Assembly: GCA_033060915.1 (NCBI GenBank)
Contig: CM065383.1
Span: 13,390,001 to 13,454,000, forward strand
Direction of reading: 5' to 3'
Length of the DNA: 64,000 nt
Source: Euryodendron excelsum
Taxonomy: Eukaryota > Streptophyta > Magnoliopsida > Ericales > Pentaphylacaceae
Shown: positions 24,610 through 34,408 of the stretch, one piece after another
Numbering within the stretch: position 1 is the stretch's first letter
Layout: each line of letters begins with the position of its first letter
Program-made: the position numbers and the translations under genes
The notes under the pieces: model-generated
Seen by the model: only the letters and a program-made list of their open reading frames with translations
What the model was told of the DNA's origin: nothing
Databases searched by the model: none

Positions 24610-26529
24610 CTAGCTAAAACTCTGGTACCCAGAGATGCTATTTGACAATTCCCAATCCAGTGAAGTGGTCATAATCCTTGACAGAGACTGCACAATCTCA
24701 TCCATGCCCGGGCGGCCTGACAGATCTCTCTTTATGCAACTATCAATTAATCTGGCGACCAAAACGGCAAGTTCTGCAGGGTAATTCCCTTGCAGAGAAG
24801 GATCCATGAAGTCACTCAAATTCTCCTTTCCTTTTTCCTCATGAAGCACAGCACTCAAGACCTCCGACAAGTGCATGTTTAGCCCTTCATATAATGCCGC
24901 AACTTCTTTCCCGGTAACTATCTCCAGCAAGAGAACCCCAAAAGCATAAACATCAAGCTTTGTGGAGACAAGGCCATTCTCCAAATACTCTGGAGCCATG
25001 TAACCTTTTGTCCCAACAATATGCCTTGTCAAGGCAAATTCACCCTCCTGCCCATCTGCCGACCTTGCTAGGCCAAAGTTCGAAATCTTAGCCCTGAAAT
25101 CACTGTCAAGAAGAACATTTCCGCTCTTGATATCCTTGTGGACATAGGGAGGAGAGGTATAGTTATGGATATAGTTAAGCCCCGTAGACACATCCAAAGC
25201 AATCTGCATCCTCTGTGACCAATTTAGACTCTTTTGATCACTATTGTTGCGATAAATCCAGTCGCTCAAGGGTCCGTTAATGGCATATTCATAAACAAGA
25301 TACCAATTGCCTTCATTGAAACAAACACCCGAGAGGCGGATGAGATTGAAGTGGTTGATCTTGTTTAGTACATTTATCTCCTTCGACACGTCTCCTTTCA
25401 TTTTCTTAACGGCAGCAAAATCCCCATTGATTGTACCACGATAAACAGACCCTTTAATCCAACAACCGGGACTGAAGTTTTCTGTCGCGGATTGAATTGC
25501 CTCGAAAGTATACACTTTGAGGGATTGAGCTACAATGGATATACTCTCCAAGAACTCCTCGGATTCCTCCAATTTTTTCTCAGACGGTTTCAGGATTGCC
25601 TCAAAGCTCTCCGAATTGATAATTGGATCAGCTTTCTTCTTACTTGTACGAAAGAACCTGCAGAAAACAATGGCCCCAATGACCAAAACAAGACCACCAC
25701 CCCCAAGAACTCCAACAACCACGTATACCCATGTTTTATTGGAGCTGTTATTTGAAGAAGGGAGAGGCGGTGGCGGTGGAGATGGTGGTGGGGGCGGCGG
25801 GGCTATGGTTTGAGAAATTGATGGTGGGTTTTCTAGAGGAACTAGAAGGGTTGTAAATGGGTAAATGTTGGGGTCTTGTTCAGATAGTCCATTGGCTTCA
25901 AGAGTTCTCGCAGTATCAACCCCAAACATTGAACTTATAAGCTGGACATATTGAGAAGAGGTGACTAAATAACTCAACAGATAATTTACACCACTATCAA
26001 TTTGATTCTTTGTAGGACAAGCGCACCTCAGAGGAACAATGATTCTTGTGCCAATACTTAAATTCGTAGCGAGATAACCGTTCTGAGCCTGGAGAGCTTG
26101 ACAGGTCGAGAGGCCTTGAAAGGTATTGTTTGCAGTCACGAAATAAGTGTCTTCAACAACAAAAGATGTGTTTGCTTGGTAATACTGACCTGAACAAGAG
26201 CAATTCACCGGAACGAGCACCACTTTATCGGTTTCGAATGTTTCGTTCTGTGAAACTGAGTTCAGCTGAGAGAGCTTCGATGGGTCGACGCCCAATAGCT
26301 TGGAGATTGAAGAAACATTGTTGTATGGGAATTGAGATCTGAAGGTGAGGTAAGCTTGGCAACTCCTGTTTAGGCCATTGCAGGTGTACCCAAGAACAGA
26401 GGATGAATTGTCTGTGTTGTCACAGAGTGTTGTGGCCTTCCCAATATAAGGCTGCTGGGATTGAATGAATGAAGGTCCAGAGATTAGAAAGATAGAGAAG
26501 ACAGAGATCAGGAGGGGCAAAAACTCCAT
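24610..26529 (-). CDS. LYK5: LYK5-type LysM receptor-like pseudokinase
   Basis: Intronless, 639 aa. In Arabidopsis LYK5 is the main high-affinity chitin receptor and recruits CERK1 on ligand binding. A signal peptide (about 1-24) is followed by the CxC pairs 110-112 and 169-171, which delimit three LysM regions (about 56-105, 118-165, 183-232). A proline-rich stalk (244-256) precedes the transmembrane helix (267-290). The kinase domain keeps lysine K375 and an intact APE (512-514), while HRD is HKD (464-466), DFG is NFG (484-486) and the glycine-rich loop is degenerate (KGSVYRG). These are the known pseudokinase marks of this clade. It is on the same strand as the LYK4-type gene, 1.56 kb upstream of it in transcription order, which fits an old tandem duplication: both share SCQ-YL-FRSQFPYN-VSSIS and SCSG-YYQANTS. 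Confidence 0.9.
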   Translation of the reverse strand: MEFLPLLISVFSIFLISGPSFIQSQQPYIGKATTLCDNTDNSSSVLGYTCNGLNRSCQAYLTFRSQFPYNNVSSISKLLGVDPSKLSQLNSVSQNETFETDKVVLVPVNCSCSGQYYQANTSFVVEDTYFVTANNTFQGLSTCQALQAQNGYLATNLSIGTRIIVPLRCACPTKNQIDSGVNYLLSYLVTSSQYVQLISSMFGVDTARTLEANGLSEQDPNIYPFTTLLVPLENPPSISQTIAPPPPPPSPPPPPLPSSNNSSNKTWVYVVVGVLGGGGLVLVIGAIVFCRFFRTSKKKADPIINSESFEAILKPSEKKLEESEEFLESISIVAQSLKVYTFEAIQSATENFSPGCWIKGSVYRGTINGDFAAVKKMKGDVSKEINVLNKINHFNLIRLSGVCFNEGNWYLVYEYAINGPLSDWIYRNNSDQKSLNWSQRMQIALDVSTGLNYIHNYTSPPYVHKDIKSGNVLLDSDFRAKISNFGLARSADGQEGEFALTRHIVGTKGYMAPEYLENGLVSTKLDVYAFGVLLLEIVTGKEVAALYEGLNMHLSEVLSAVLHEEKGKENLSDFMDPSLQGNYPAELAVLVARLIDSCIKRDLSGRPGMDEIVQSLSRIMTTSLDWELSNSISGYQSFS

Positions 26530-28222
26530 TTGAGTTCAATATGAGAGAACTCAAGGTTGTGTTGTTTTCCTGTATTTGGAAGTTTGACCTGAATGTTTTG
26601 AAGAAGACGAATTCTAAGAACATGTCTAAATGAATCTGTAAAATGAAAGTTCCTGGAACAAACTTAAAATGGAGATTGCTTAGTTTGGACAACCTATAAT
26701 ATCTGTTTGGTTGTTGACTTTCTCCATTTGCCTATGTCAGAGTTGAACTTGTAAAAGGAAGTGTTCAAAGGTGCGTCTGGTTAGGCCCATCAAACAAAGC
26801 GTTTCCATAGGCAAGGATAGGGACGGAAGCATCCATTGAATATTATGTCGTATCATAACCTTTTTTTTTTGTTAAATAATTTAAAAGATGCCATTTCTTA
26901 ACCTCTTGAAATTGTGGTTAGACCTTGGCATGCTTGTTGAGAGGTTTGACCCGTAGTTTCTGATAAACTTATTTAGAAGGAAAAAAGCGTTTTTTTGGTA
27001 CCGGTATAAAATTTATCTTAAATGTTTGGAAAAACGTTACAGAGACGTAGGAAAAATTTTTGAAAAACTTCTGAGAAATGTTTTGAAAACTTTTAAAAAA
27101 CGTTTAAGAAACTTTTAGCATATTTGATGGAAACACTTGAAAAATTTAGAATAAACTCTTAAAAAACTTAAAATATTAATTTTACATATTTCTTTTACCT
27201 TAAATTCTAAGTAGGCATCTATGAAATTATTCATGTAAGTTTTCACTAAATTTTTTGAAGGCCTCTCTTAAGTTTCTTCAAAGTTTCCACTAAATCTCTT
27301 CAAGGTTTTCTATGATTTTTGCAAAAGCTTTTTAATAAGATTTGTATAAAATTTTCAATCGTTTTTCAGTTCTCGTATCTATCTATATTTTTTAACTGTA
27401 ATTTTCGTTTTCATTTTTCTTAACATTTCATTTTGATAACTATGCAGTTTGACCAAAGAGAGAGAAGGAAATGGAGTTTGCATTTCTTTCAACCCTTGTT
27501 GGTCGCGGCTCTTACATGGTCCAGCATATTTTTCCATGTCGAAGAATAGAAAAAAAAAATTAACGAGGTCGACAAATGTTTCTTGAAAACCTTTCAGCCC
27601 GTCAAACAGCTGACTTTCGTAGAAAACAAAATCCAACACTGTAAATTCCCTGGAGAAAGACAAACGAAATTGTACATTCCATGTAGAAAGAGAAGGAAGA
27701 TCCAACCACAAGGGTTAACTCTCATTTCTGTCTCTCGGACTTAATTGACTCAAGTGATTTGAGGATGGATTGCAAGAATCAAAATTAACTTTCGCACCTT
27801 CCCTTGGCCTTTGGGCTTTGGGAGATTCCTCGTCATAAAAGAGAAGGAGAGAGAGAGAGATCCATACCGTAGTGGTTTCACAAGCACCACCTACCCCAGT
27901 CAGGGATTTTTGGGTTCAACATGTGAGTCACTGATTGAGGATTCATTGACTCGAATTTTACAGCCATCACACACTCGCACCCATTACAATATTATGGGCA
28001 TTAAGAACTCTTTCCCCTTTAATCAACCACCTCAATTATTTCTTAACTTTTGTAAAGCGGCTCAACGACATTGACTTCTGCATCCACATGCTAAGTCTAG
28101 GTGCGCACCCTACCTTTTTAATCAGAAAAAAAAAAAAAAAAAGGTCTAGGTGCGGAAATCCCAGAAGTTCAATATACGAAACGGTATCCGGACCACGTTA
28201 AGATTAGGATACATTAAAACTT

Positions 28223-28265
<43 letters not shown>

Positions 28266-28831
28266 ACCCCCCAGTGACAGGAGACTTCTGAATTTCTTAC
28301 ACAAATCTTGTTGACTGCTACCTCTATTTTCCAGTTCAAACCAGAAAATTCGTACTTTGAAGACCGACATCTAGCCTACAACAACTTGTGCTTGTTTGAT
28401 CAATGATCACTGTATAGATAATTTGGTGTGACCGGTTGATCATGGCTACAGGGTAGAAACAATTGATTGAATCGAATCTACCATTTGATACTGAATAATC
28501 AGTATAATGTCCAGACAATAAAATCCCTAGCAGTTCATATTCCATACACCTTGAACCTGAGGGAAAGGTCCTCAAGAATAATCTCCACATGGTTATCAGG
28601 CAGAATGAGAAGAACTGAGAAGTAAAGGCAGCGGCAATTTTTCTAAAACCAAACTTGCAATATTAAAAAGGAGGTCTGGTTTATACAATATCACAGCAAA
28701 GGTACACACAATTTAGGCAGCCGAAGTTTGCGGAGAAAAACATTGAAATTAGAAATCTAACAATCGAGGTTGCAATAGGACACGCTCTACAGGTATCAAA
28801 AGTCATACGTCTCCCCAAAGGAACTGCTTTT
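26530..28831. other. Intergenic: LYK5 promoter side and COR413 3' side
   Basis: No gene is supported. At about 27000-27180 there is a degenerate series of short GAAAAACTTTT/AACGTTT-like words, a decayed low-complexity repeat. A GA microsatellite lies at 28230-28261. The COR413-type 3' UTR should extend a few hundred bases left of 28832. Confidence 0.4.
28230..28261. repeat. GA dinucleotide microsatellite
   Basis: An uninterrupted run of 16 GA units. Confidence 0.95.
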
Positions 28832-30897
28832 CTACCATGTTCCCAACCATAGGTACAATATAGTAAAGAAGAACAACAAGAGTACACCAAGACAGTAAAC
28901 ACAGCAATGCGAATCACATTCCCAACTACCATATCCTCCAATTCCTCGAATCTCCACTACAACTACTAATATACCAACTATGAGACAAAAGACACCACCA
29001 ACAATGCTACCACGCAGCCCATCGGCCAGCCAGTCTGGTGTGATGACAAATAGGAGAAAACGCGAAACTGCAGATATAATATTCATAGCATGACTGTAAA
29101 TAATCCACACTTACGAGCATTGAAACAATTATGCTGACAACAGTTATAATAGGAGAATAAGTGATAAGCCAGAAAGAGTCCTGACCAGGAAAGATCTCAG
29201 GGAAGAAGAGATTTGCTGCAACAGCAAGAACAGCAACCCAACATCCAAATTGTCCTCTGTAACAGGATATAGGTAATGTTCATTAAATTCTGAATGCAAA
29301 ACACAAACGAAAAGAAAGATCTGGCTGAAGAGAATTAGAAAACACCTTAAAATCTTGAACAGCACAGTTGGAAAACTTGTGAAAAGATAGAGGACTAGAA
29401 GGGTAGACTGCATGGATGATCTCCGCCCAATTCGGTTCGAGATTAACAACAATCTGTAGCAGAAAAACAAAACCAATAAAAATATTTAAGTAATACACAG
29501 CAGCACGAAACTTAAATTTTCAACATAACTTCGAATCATAGTGATTCTTAGCTTTCCGAGAGGAGGTGCCAGCTAACCTAACTAGTAAAGTCACCACCAT
29601 TGGGGGTTGGCCAGTTTAAGGTAAGGAGTAGATCTACAGCCTACAATGCTTGTGTGGGCCATTGTTTTCTTTGGACCAAAAGACTCTGGAGAAGGGGCTC
29701 CAACAAAAAGAAAATGTTGTTTATATCAATGTTAATGTTAAATTTTAGGAACAGAGGCTTCAATGGTAATGACATCACAGAAAATAGCAAATGGAAATGA
29801 TTATATCAATTTGACAGTGATTTGTGAAAGCTGCATCATTGAAGCATCATACTGCAAATTATGGGAGCAATTCACCCTTATTTTTTTGTTACGACATCAT
29901 ATAGATTTATTCTTCCATTGTGCTACAAAGACGAGAGTTCCCAACTAAAATTTATATAACGTAGCAAGGCAAAGGCTGTTACTCAGTGTTTGATCCCGAT
30001 TACCATGGGGTGGCAGGAGGGGTGCACTGGAGACAGACCGATCCCAAATGTGATTCGTCCAAAGTAATTGCTGTCAAACTAGCAATTGTACAATCACGTT
30101 TGATAGCCAAGATTTTTCCGTTTGCAAAAAGCAATGGTCCCTATGCGGGAGAAACATATACATTGATCGATGAGCATGAACAGAGCAGTGCCTTAATGAA
30201 CTTGTATAAGTAAGGAACTGTAAAGAACTCGAGGGAGATGCTTTTAACTCGATTCCAATTTTAGAATAGCATAAAATACATGCTCTTGCTATTTAACATG
30301 CTTAATATCAGTCTACTCTTCACAATTCATCTGCAGGAACACATGGATCATAGAACTCGAAAATGAAAAGCAGATGAACTAAAAAACTTGACAACATCTG
30401 TAGTTCATGTGGGAATGTAAAAGGTATTACATTCTAATAGATTATTTGCGTGCTGTGAATTTTTTACCGATAAACTCGATTTCATATGAACTGAATAGAT
30501 TGAAAAAATTGACAATCAACCAAACCCAAACAAATAAAACAAGAGTAAGGGCTTGAAAATTGAACTTCAAGGTTCTGCAAACTCAACCATTTACAGTTCT
30601 GAGCACTATCGGAGACACAAACGCGAAATTGCACACATTTGTTAACCCTTCAATCATGCAAAATTCCCAATCACAGAAGCAAAAGATTTTAATTTGTAAA
30701 AGAAAGATAGGAAAAAGGGGAGTATAAGAAGAGAAAACAGATTTGGGTCAGAGAGAGGGACTGACTGACATGGCAGAGATGGTTCCACCCCACTCAAACG
30801 CGGTGCGACCCTTACTCCCTGACGATTCGGTCACCTCCAAAAACGACGATACGGCGTGAGCGACAACACCGGCGAACTGGGTCAGTGCCATTTCCAT
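28832..30897 (-). CDS. COR413: COR413-family (cold-regulated 413) multi-pass membrane protein
   Basis: Four minus-strand exons join in frame to 180 aa: 30897-30770, 29453-29346, 29256-29186, 29067-28832. Introns start GT and end AG; the exon ends carry split codons ATA, AGA and GTT that restore a smooth protein. COR413 proteins are cold- and drought-responsive membrane proteins of the plasma membrane or chloroplast inner envelope; their biochemical role is unclear. Hydrophobic segments lie at about 36-48, 59-77, 84-98, 102-112, 121-141 and 158-177. The family signature is visible in the FKILRGQFGCWVAVLAV-NLFFP block (75-97) and the TPDWLADGLRGSIVGG block (112-127). The start ATG at 30897 is the first after an in-frame TAA (30930-30928); a second ATG follows two codons later. 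It is shorter than typical PM-type members (about 200 aa), mainly at the N-terminus. Assignment is by family resemblance, without a search. Confidence 0.75.
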
Positions 30898-31260
30898 CAA
30901 TTCCCTCTCTCTCTCTCTCTCTCTGTGTTACACGGCAAGAGAATTGTGGATTGCAGAAGAGTTTTCACAACGCCTATCCACCTCACTCGATGGCTCCATT
31001 CAACCGCCGCCGCCGCCGCCGCCACCACCACTACTCCACCTACGGCTGCTCGTGGTTTCAGTGCCCCGTTAGATCTACCAAACTTTGCTTGTAAGCGACG
31101 CGTGGACCCACTTACAACCACAACAGAGAGGCCCAATTCGATTTCGAAAAAGTACCGTGGCCTCCGTTTTTGTACACCGCTCCTCGTACTGATGAGTCCA
31201 ACAAAATCCCCTCCGTTGAGCTCATTTCGAGCGGATACGTGGGGTGCGCGGAGGTAGCTT
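30898..31260 (+). pseudogene. GC-rich divergent segment, possible remnant first exon
   Basis: This segment is much richer in GC than its surroundings. It contains the CT run of the COR413 leader (30905-30924) and a GCC trinucleotide run (about 31006-31026). One plus-strand frame reads RVFTTPIHLTRWLHST then alanine/threonine repeats, like an organelle presequence, up to LDLPNFA, where a donor-like GTAAGC follows (31091). A second frame beyond it reads FDFEKVPWPPFLYTAPR. Downstream of 31260 the DNA turns abruptly AT-rich with no further exon. It could be promoter and leader of the COR413 gene only, or the 5' end of a divergent gene whose body was lost. I do not recognise the product. Confidence 0.25.
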
Positions 31261-33786
31261 ATTTAATAATTTATAATTTATAATTATAATATTTTTAAAA
31301 TGTATTTGAGTGTGAAATTTAAAAAAATAATTTATGTTTAATTATAATTTTTTTAAAATAACTATTTTTAAAGATAGTTTATTAAAAATGATTTATAGTT
31401 TATGACTAATGATATAGAAGCAGAGCATTCAAATACCCCTTTAAGGGTCGAACTTGACTTTTTTAACTTTTTAAAAATTATATTTTGACCTATAATTTTA
31501 ACAATGTTTTTTATTTGTTCCTTTTGGAAATTTCTAAATTTAAAATTTTAATTTTTCATACAATCTTAGAAATATTTTTGATTTATTCCCTAAAAAATTA
31601 TAAACATGATTCTTAAATAGTTATTTTTCTTTAAAAACACATTTATACATTATATATATGCTTATGTATATTATGAGTAATGTTATACATACAAAAAATC
31701 TATGCGGAATTTTTGTACATTTTATTTTAAAATAAAACACTTATAATGATGATTTGTAATTATAAAAACATTATCATCAGATTATTTTAGTAAAGTTTTC
31801 TATGCAATTTTTTTTGAAGAATAACATTTTTCATCCATTCAGCATACATATAGAAGTCAATTGCCTATTGTCGATTAGGTTGAAAATTTAGATTGTGATT
31901 AATAGTTGCCCTTGGTGAATTTTCTAGCTTTGCCATTAATGTTAAGCATTAGGATGAATGGTTTTATTTGAAGCAAATGTTAGGGTGCATGCTTAACAAG
32001 TGACCAAGACGCTAAGGGCATATGTTAACTTTTGCTTTTCATTTTCCCTTCTTCCTTTTTTTCCGTCTTTTTTGTACTGTTCATCTTACAAATACTTACC
32101 TTTAAAGCTTTATACATAACCTATCTGACAGGAAAATGCCAGGCCATCCAATGAGGGCGGGGCATTCACCAATCACTGATGTATAGCGGATAAATAATGT
32201 GACCAGCGTAGATAATTTTTTGAGCTTGGCAATCTAGGTCGTTTGAACTTCTTTGCGGTTTATTTGTTGGTTTAAAATATAATGCTATATATGATCATCA
32301 CCACTCCCATGCATGCCACAATATTATTGTTCTTATTACTTTTCTTTAATAATCTTTTCCAAACACAACACCAATCATTAGCATCCATAGGCCGTGGCAC
32401 CCGTGATGATATATGGTATTATGTGGGTTTTTATCAAAATTACAACATTTTGAAGCCAACTGTGATGTAGGTGATCATCTCAAACAATGTGTGGTATTAG
32501 CTGGATTTAATAATAAAAATTGACGTACAAACATATTTTTTTATAGAAAAATTCTATATAAAATGACGTGGAGGTAATATTTTTTAAGAAAATTTTATAG
32601 TTCTTTTAAATTTATTGTACAAAAAATTTCATCTGAATAATGTGATAGTGATATTTTTAAAATTACGAGCCAAAATAGTATGTCTGTTGATTTGAAATGA
32701 AATAACCAAAGGCAGCTACATCATTTTGTATAAAAATTACGTCTGTATAGTATTACTATTTTTGAAACTATGAGTCAAAATAATGAGTATTTGATTCGGA
32801 AAGAAAAAAAATACAAAAATAGCATCATTTTTATGAAAATACTGTATAAAAATTATATTTGTGTATCGTTACCTTATATAGTCTCTTGAGTTTGTTCAAC
32901 AAAGAGAGTAAAGGTGGATCGTAAAACCACCGATGTGATAGTTGAGTGATTTCAGCAGCTGAATTTAGAAATTCGCTCTTCTTTCAAAAGTTGTGTGTTC
33001 AAACTCATCGAATATTTCATAGCAAGTAAGAACCCTATGATCACGCCAAAAGAGATTACTACATTGGTTACTCCTTTTCACCTTTTTGACTCAACAAAAA
33101 AAATAAAAAAAGGGGTGGATCGTAAAATTGTCAAACTTATAGTTAACCTTACTTATGCTTACATTACCTAGATATTGAAAACTTTGCTTTAGTTTTGAAG
33201 TGTTCTACAGGTACCAGATCAAGCTTTCGTGCTGGTGTTAACTGTGCAACCTAAGCTCTTCGTCAAGAAACAAGAACGAAAAACCCTAGAGGTTAGCTTG
33301 GTAGTCAAAGCTTGAGGTTTGGGAATTTATTTTTTTTAAGGTATTAGGTTCGAAATCTTTTAGATACTATCAACTCTTTGAGATTAGTTTTAAGGATTTT
33401 GGCTTAACAATTATCCGGTTTATATGGAATAAGAGAACTATACAGATTCCCAAATTAGTTATGGTGTGTACAAGTTAGTCCAGACACTCAGTTATAAAAA
33501 TAAAAAAAGAACAAAGTAAATTATATATCATTAATAAACATCAAGCCATACAAAACTGAAACCATGTTTTATTTGCAAACTACACTCAAATCTCAATAAG
33601 AAGGGTAGCGACATGTTTGTACTCATCACACACTGCCATGCATATATATTTCGCACCCTTCTGTGAATTAAATCAGAAATGAGAATGCTCTTTCCCTTCC
33701 CATTCCTTTTATTTTCAGGTTTTTGCCAAATCAAATGAGATCATTCACATCTGCATGCATGTCAACACAAAGAAAGATTTTAAGTC
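31261..33786. other. AT-rich intergenic DNA with MITE-like repeats
   Basis: No gene is supported. It contains one MITE-like copy (31676-31831) and related AT-rich words around 32540-32880. The CML41-like 3' UTR should occupy the right end. Confidence 0.4.
31676..31831. mobile_element. AT-rich MITE-like element, copy 1
   Basis: The left end reads taatgttatacatacaaaaa. The reverse complement of the right end reads aaaaatgttattcttcaaaa, an imperfect terminal inverted repeat sharing AATGTTAT and an A run, with TCTATG/GCATAG just inside. The core attttgtacattttatttta and the phrase taattataaaaacattat recur at other intergenic sites. There is no coding capacity. The family is not named because no search was possible. 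Confidence 0.45.
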
Positions 33787-34344
33787 TCAAGCCATCATTT
33801 GGTGGAACTCATGAAAATCGAGCTCTCCATTGCCATCAGTATCAAAAACTTGAATCATGGCCGCGCACTCGTCGTACGATTTCACATCTCCTAATCGACT
33901 AAGCACCCTCTGCAAGCTCTTCGGGGTTATCCGGCCGGACCCCTTCTCCAATTCAAACATCTGGAAAGCCGCCTTGAGATCTTCATCCTCGCCTTCCTTC
34001 TTCATCAGCTTCAGAAAATCTCTGAAGTCGATCAAGTTGTCTCCGTCGGCGTCGAGGTCATCGATCACTCCCTGAGCCTCCTCGTGCGACATGTACTCCC
34101 CTATAGAACCAAAGTAAGCTCTAAGCTCTACCGCCGATATCTTTCCGTCGTTGTCGCCGTCGAAGCGGCGAAAAACTTCTCTGAGCTCATCTTCCCTCGT
34201 GCTGGTTTTCGGCGTGACGGGAGATTTTGGAGATCGAGGAGAGCTGAGACTTGAGCTGGACTTGGATCGGAGACGATGGAGGCTTAACTTAAGGCCTTTG
34301 TGAGGAAAGCAACCGAAAGATTTTGGAACTCTGTCGGGCTCCAT
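33787..34344 (-). CDS. CML41: Calmodulin-like protein, CML41-type
   Basis: Intronless, 185 aa from the ATG at 34344. The frame is open further up, but the only earlier candidate codon is TTG (34359), so ATG is preferred. Four EF-hands follow a basic, Ser/Pro-rich N-terminus (30-50). EF1 loop is 62-73 (D-D-D-G-I-E intact). EF2 loop is 98-109, with Asp in place of the final Glu. EF3 loop is 131-142 (ELEKGSGRITPK), which lacks the first acidic Asp and the last Glu and probably does not bind calcium. EF4 loop is 168-179 and is intact. The KSFGCFPHKGLKLSL leader and the KGSGRITPKSLQ segment match Arabidopsis CML41, a plasmodesma-associated sensor that promotes callose closure in flagellin-triggered immunity. 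Localisation here is inferred only from that resemblance. Confidence 0.85.
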   Translation of the reverse strand: MEPDRVPKSFGCFPHKGLKLSLHRLRSKSSSSLSSPRSPKSPVTPKTSTREDELREVFRRFDGDNDGKISAVELRAYFGSIGEYMSHEEAQGVIDDLDADGDNLIDFRDFLKLMKKEGEDEDLKAAFQMFELEKGSGRITPKSLQRVLSRLGDVKSYDECAAMIQVFDTDGNGELDFHEFHQMMA

Positions 34345-34396
34345 TGGAGGGAAAGACAATGGTTTCTCTCAAGAGAAATGAATAGCATTTAATGGG

Positions 34397-34408
34397 CATT
34401 ATATAATA
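34397..34408 (-). promoter_or_regulatory. Probable TATA box of the CML41-like gene
   Basis: The minus-strand sequence TATTATATAAT ends about 53 bases before the ATG at 34344. That leaves room for a short 5' leader of roughly 20-30 bases. It is the only TATA-like word in the immediate upstream region. Confidence 0.4.

Noticed and set aside
29115..29185. Longer version of COR413 exon 3 using the donor gtaagt at 29114
   Set aside because: It breaks the phase with the last exon; the donor at 29185 (CCTG|gtcagg) restores the family sequence FPVSRF.
29986..30213. 75-codon plus-strand frame
   Set aside because: Lies within intron 1 of the COR413-type gene on the opposite strand; no recognisable domain.
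34345..34359. Five-codon N-terminal extension of the CML41-like protein
   Set aside because: It begins at TTG; the first ATG is at 34344 and gives a family-like N-terminus.
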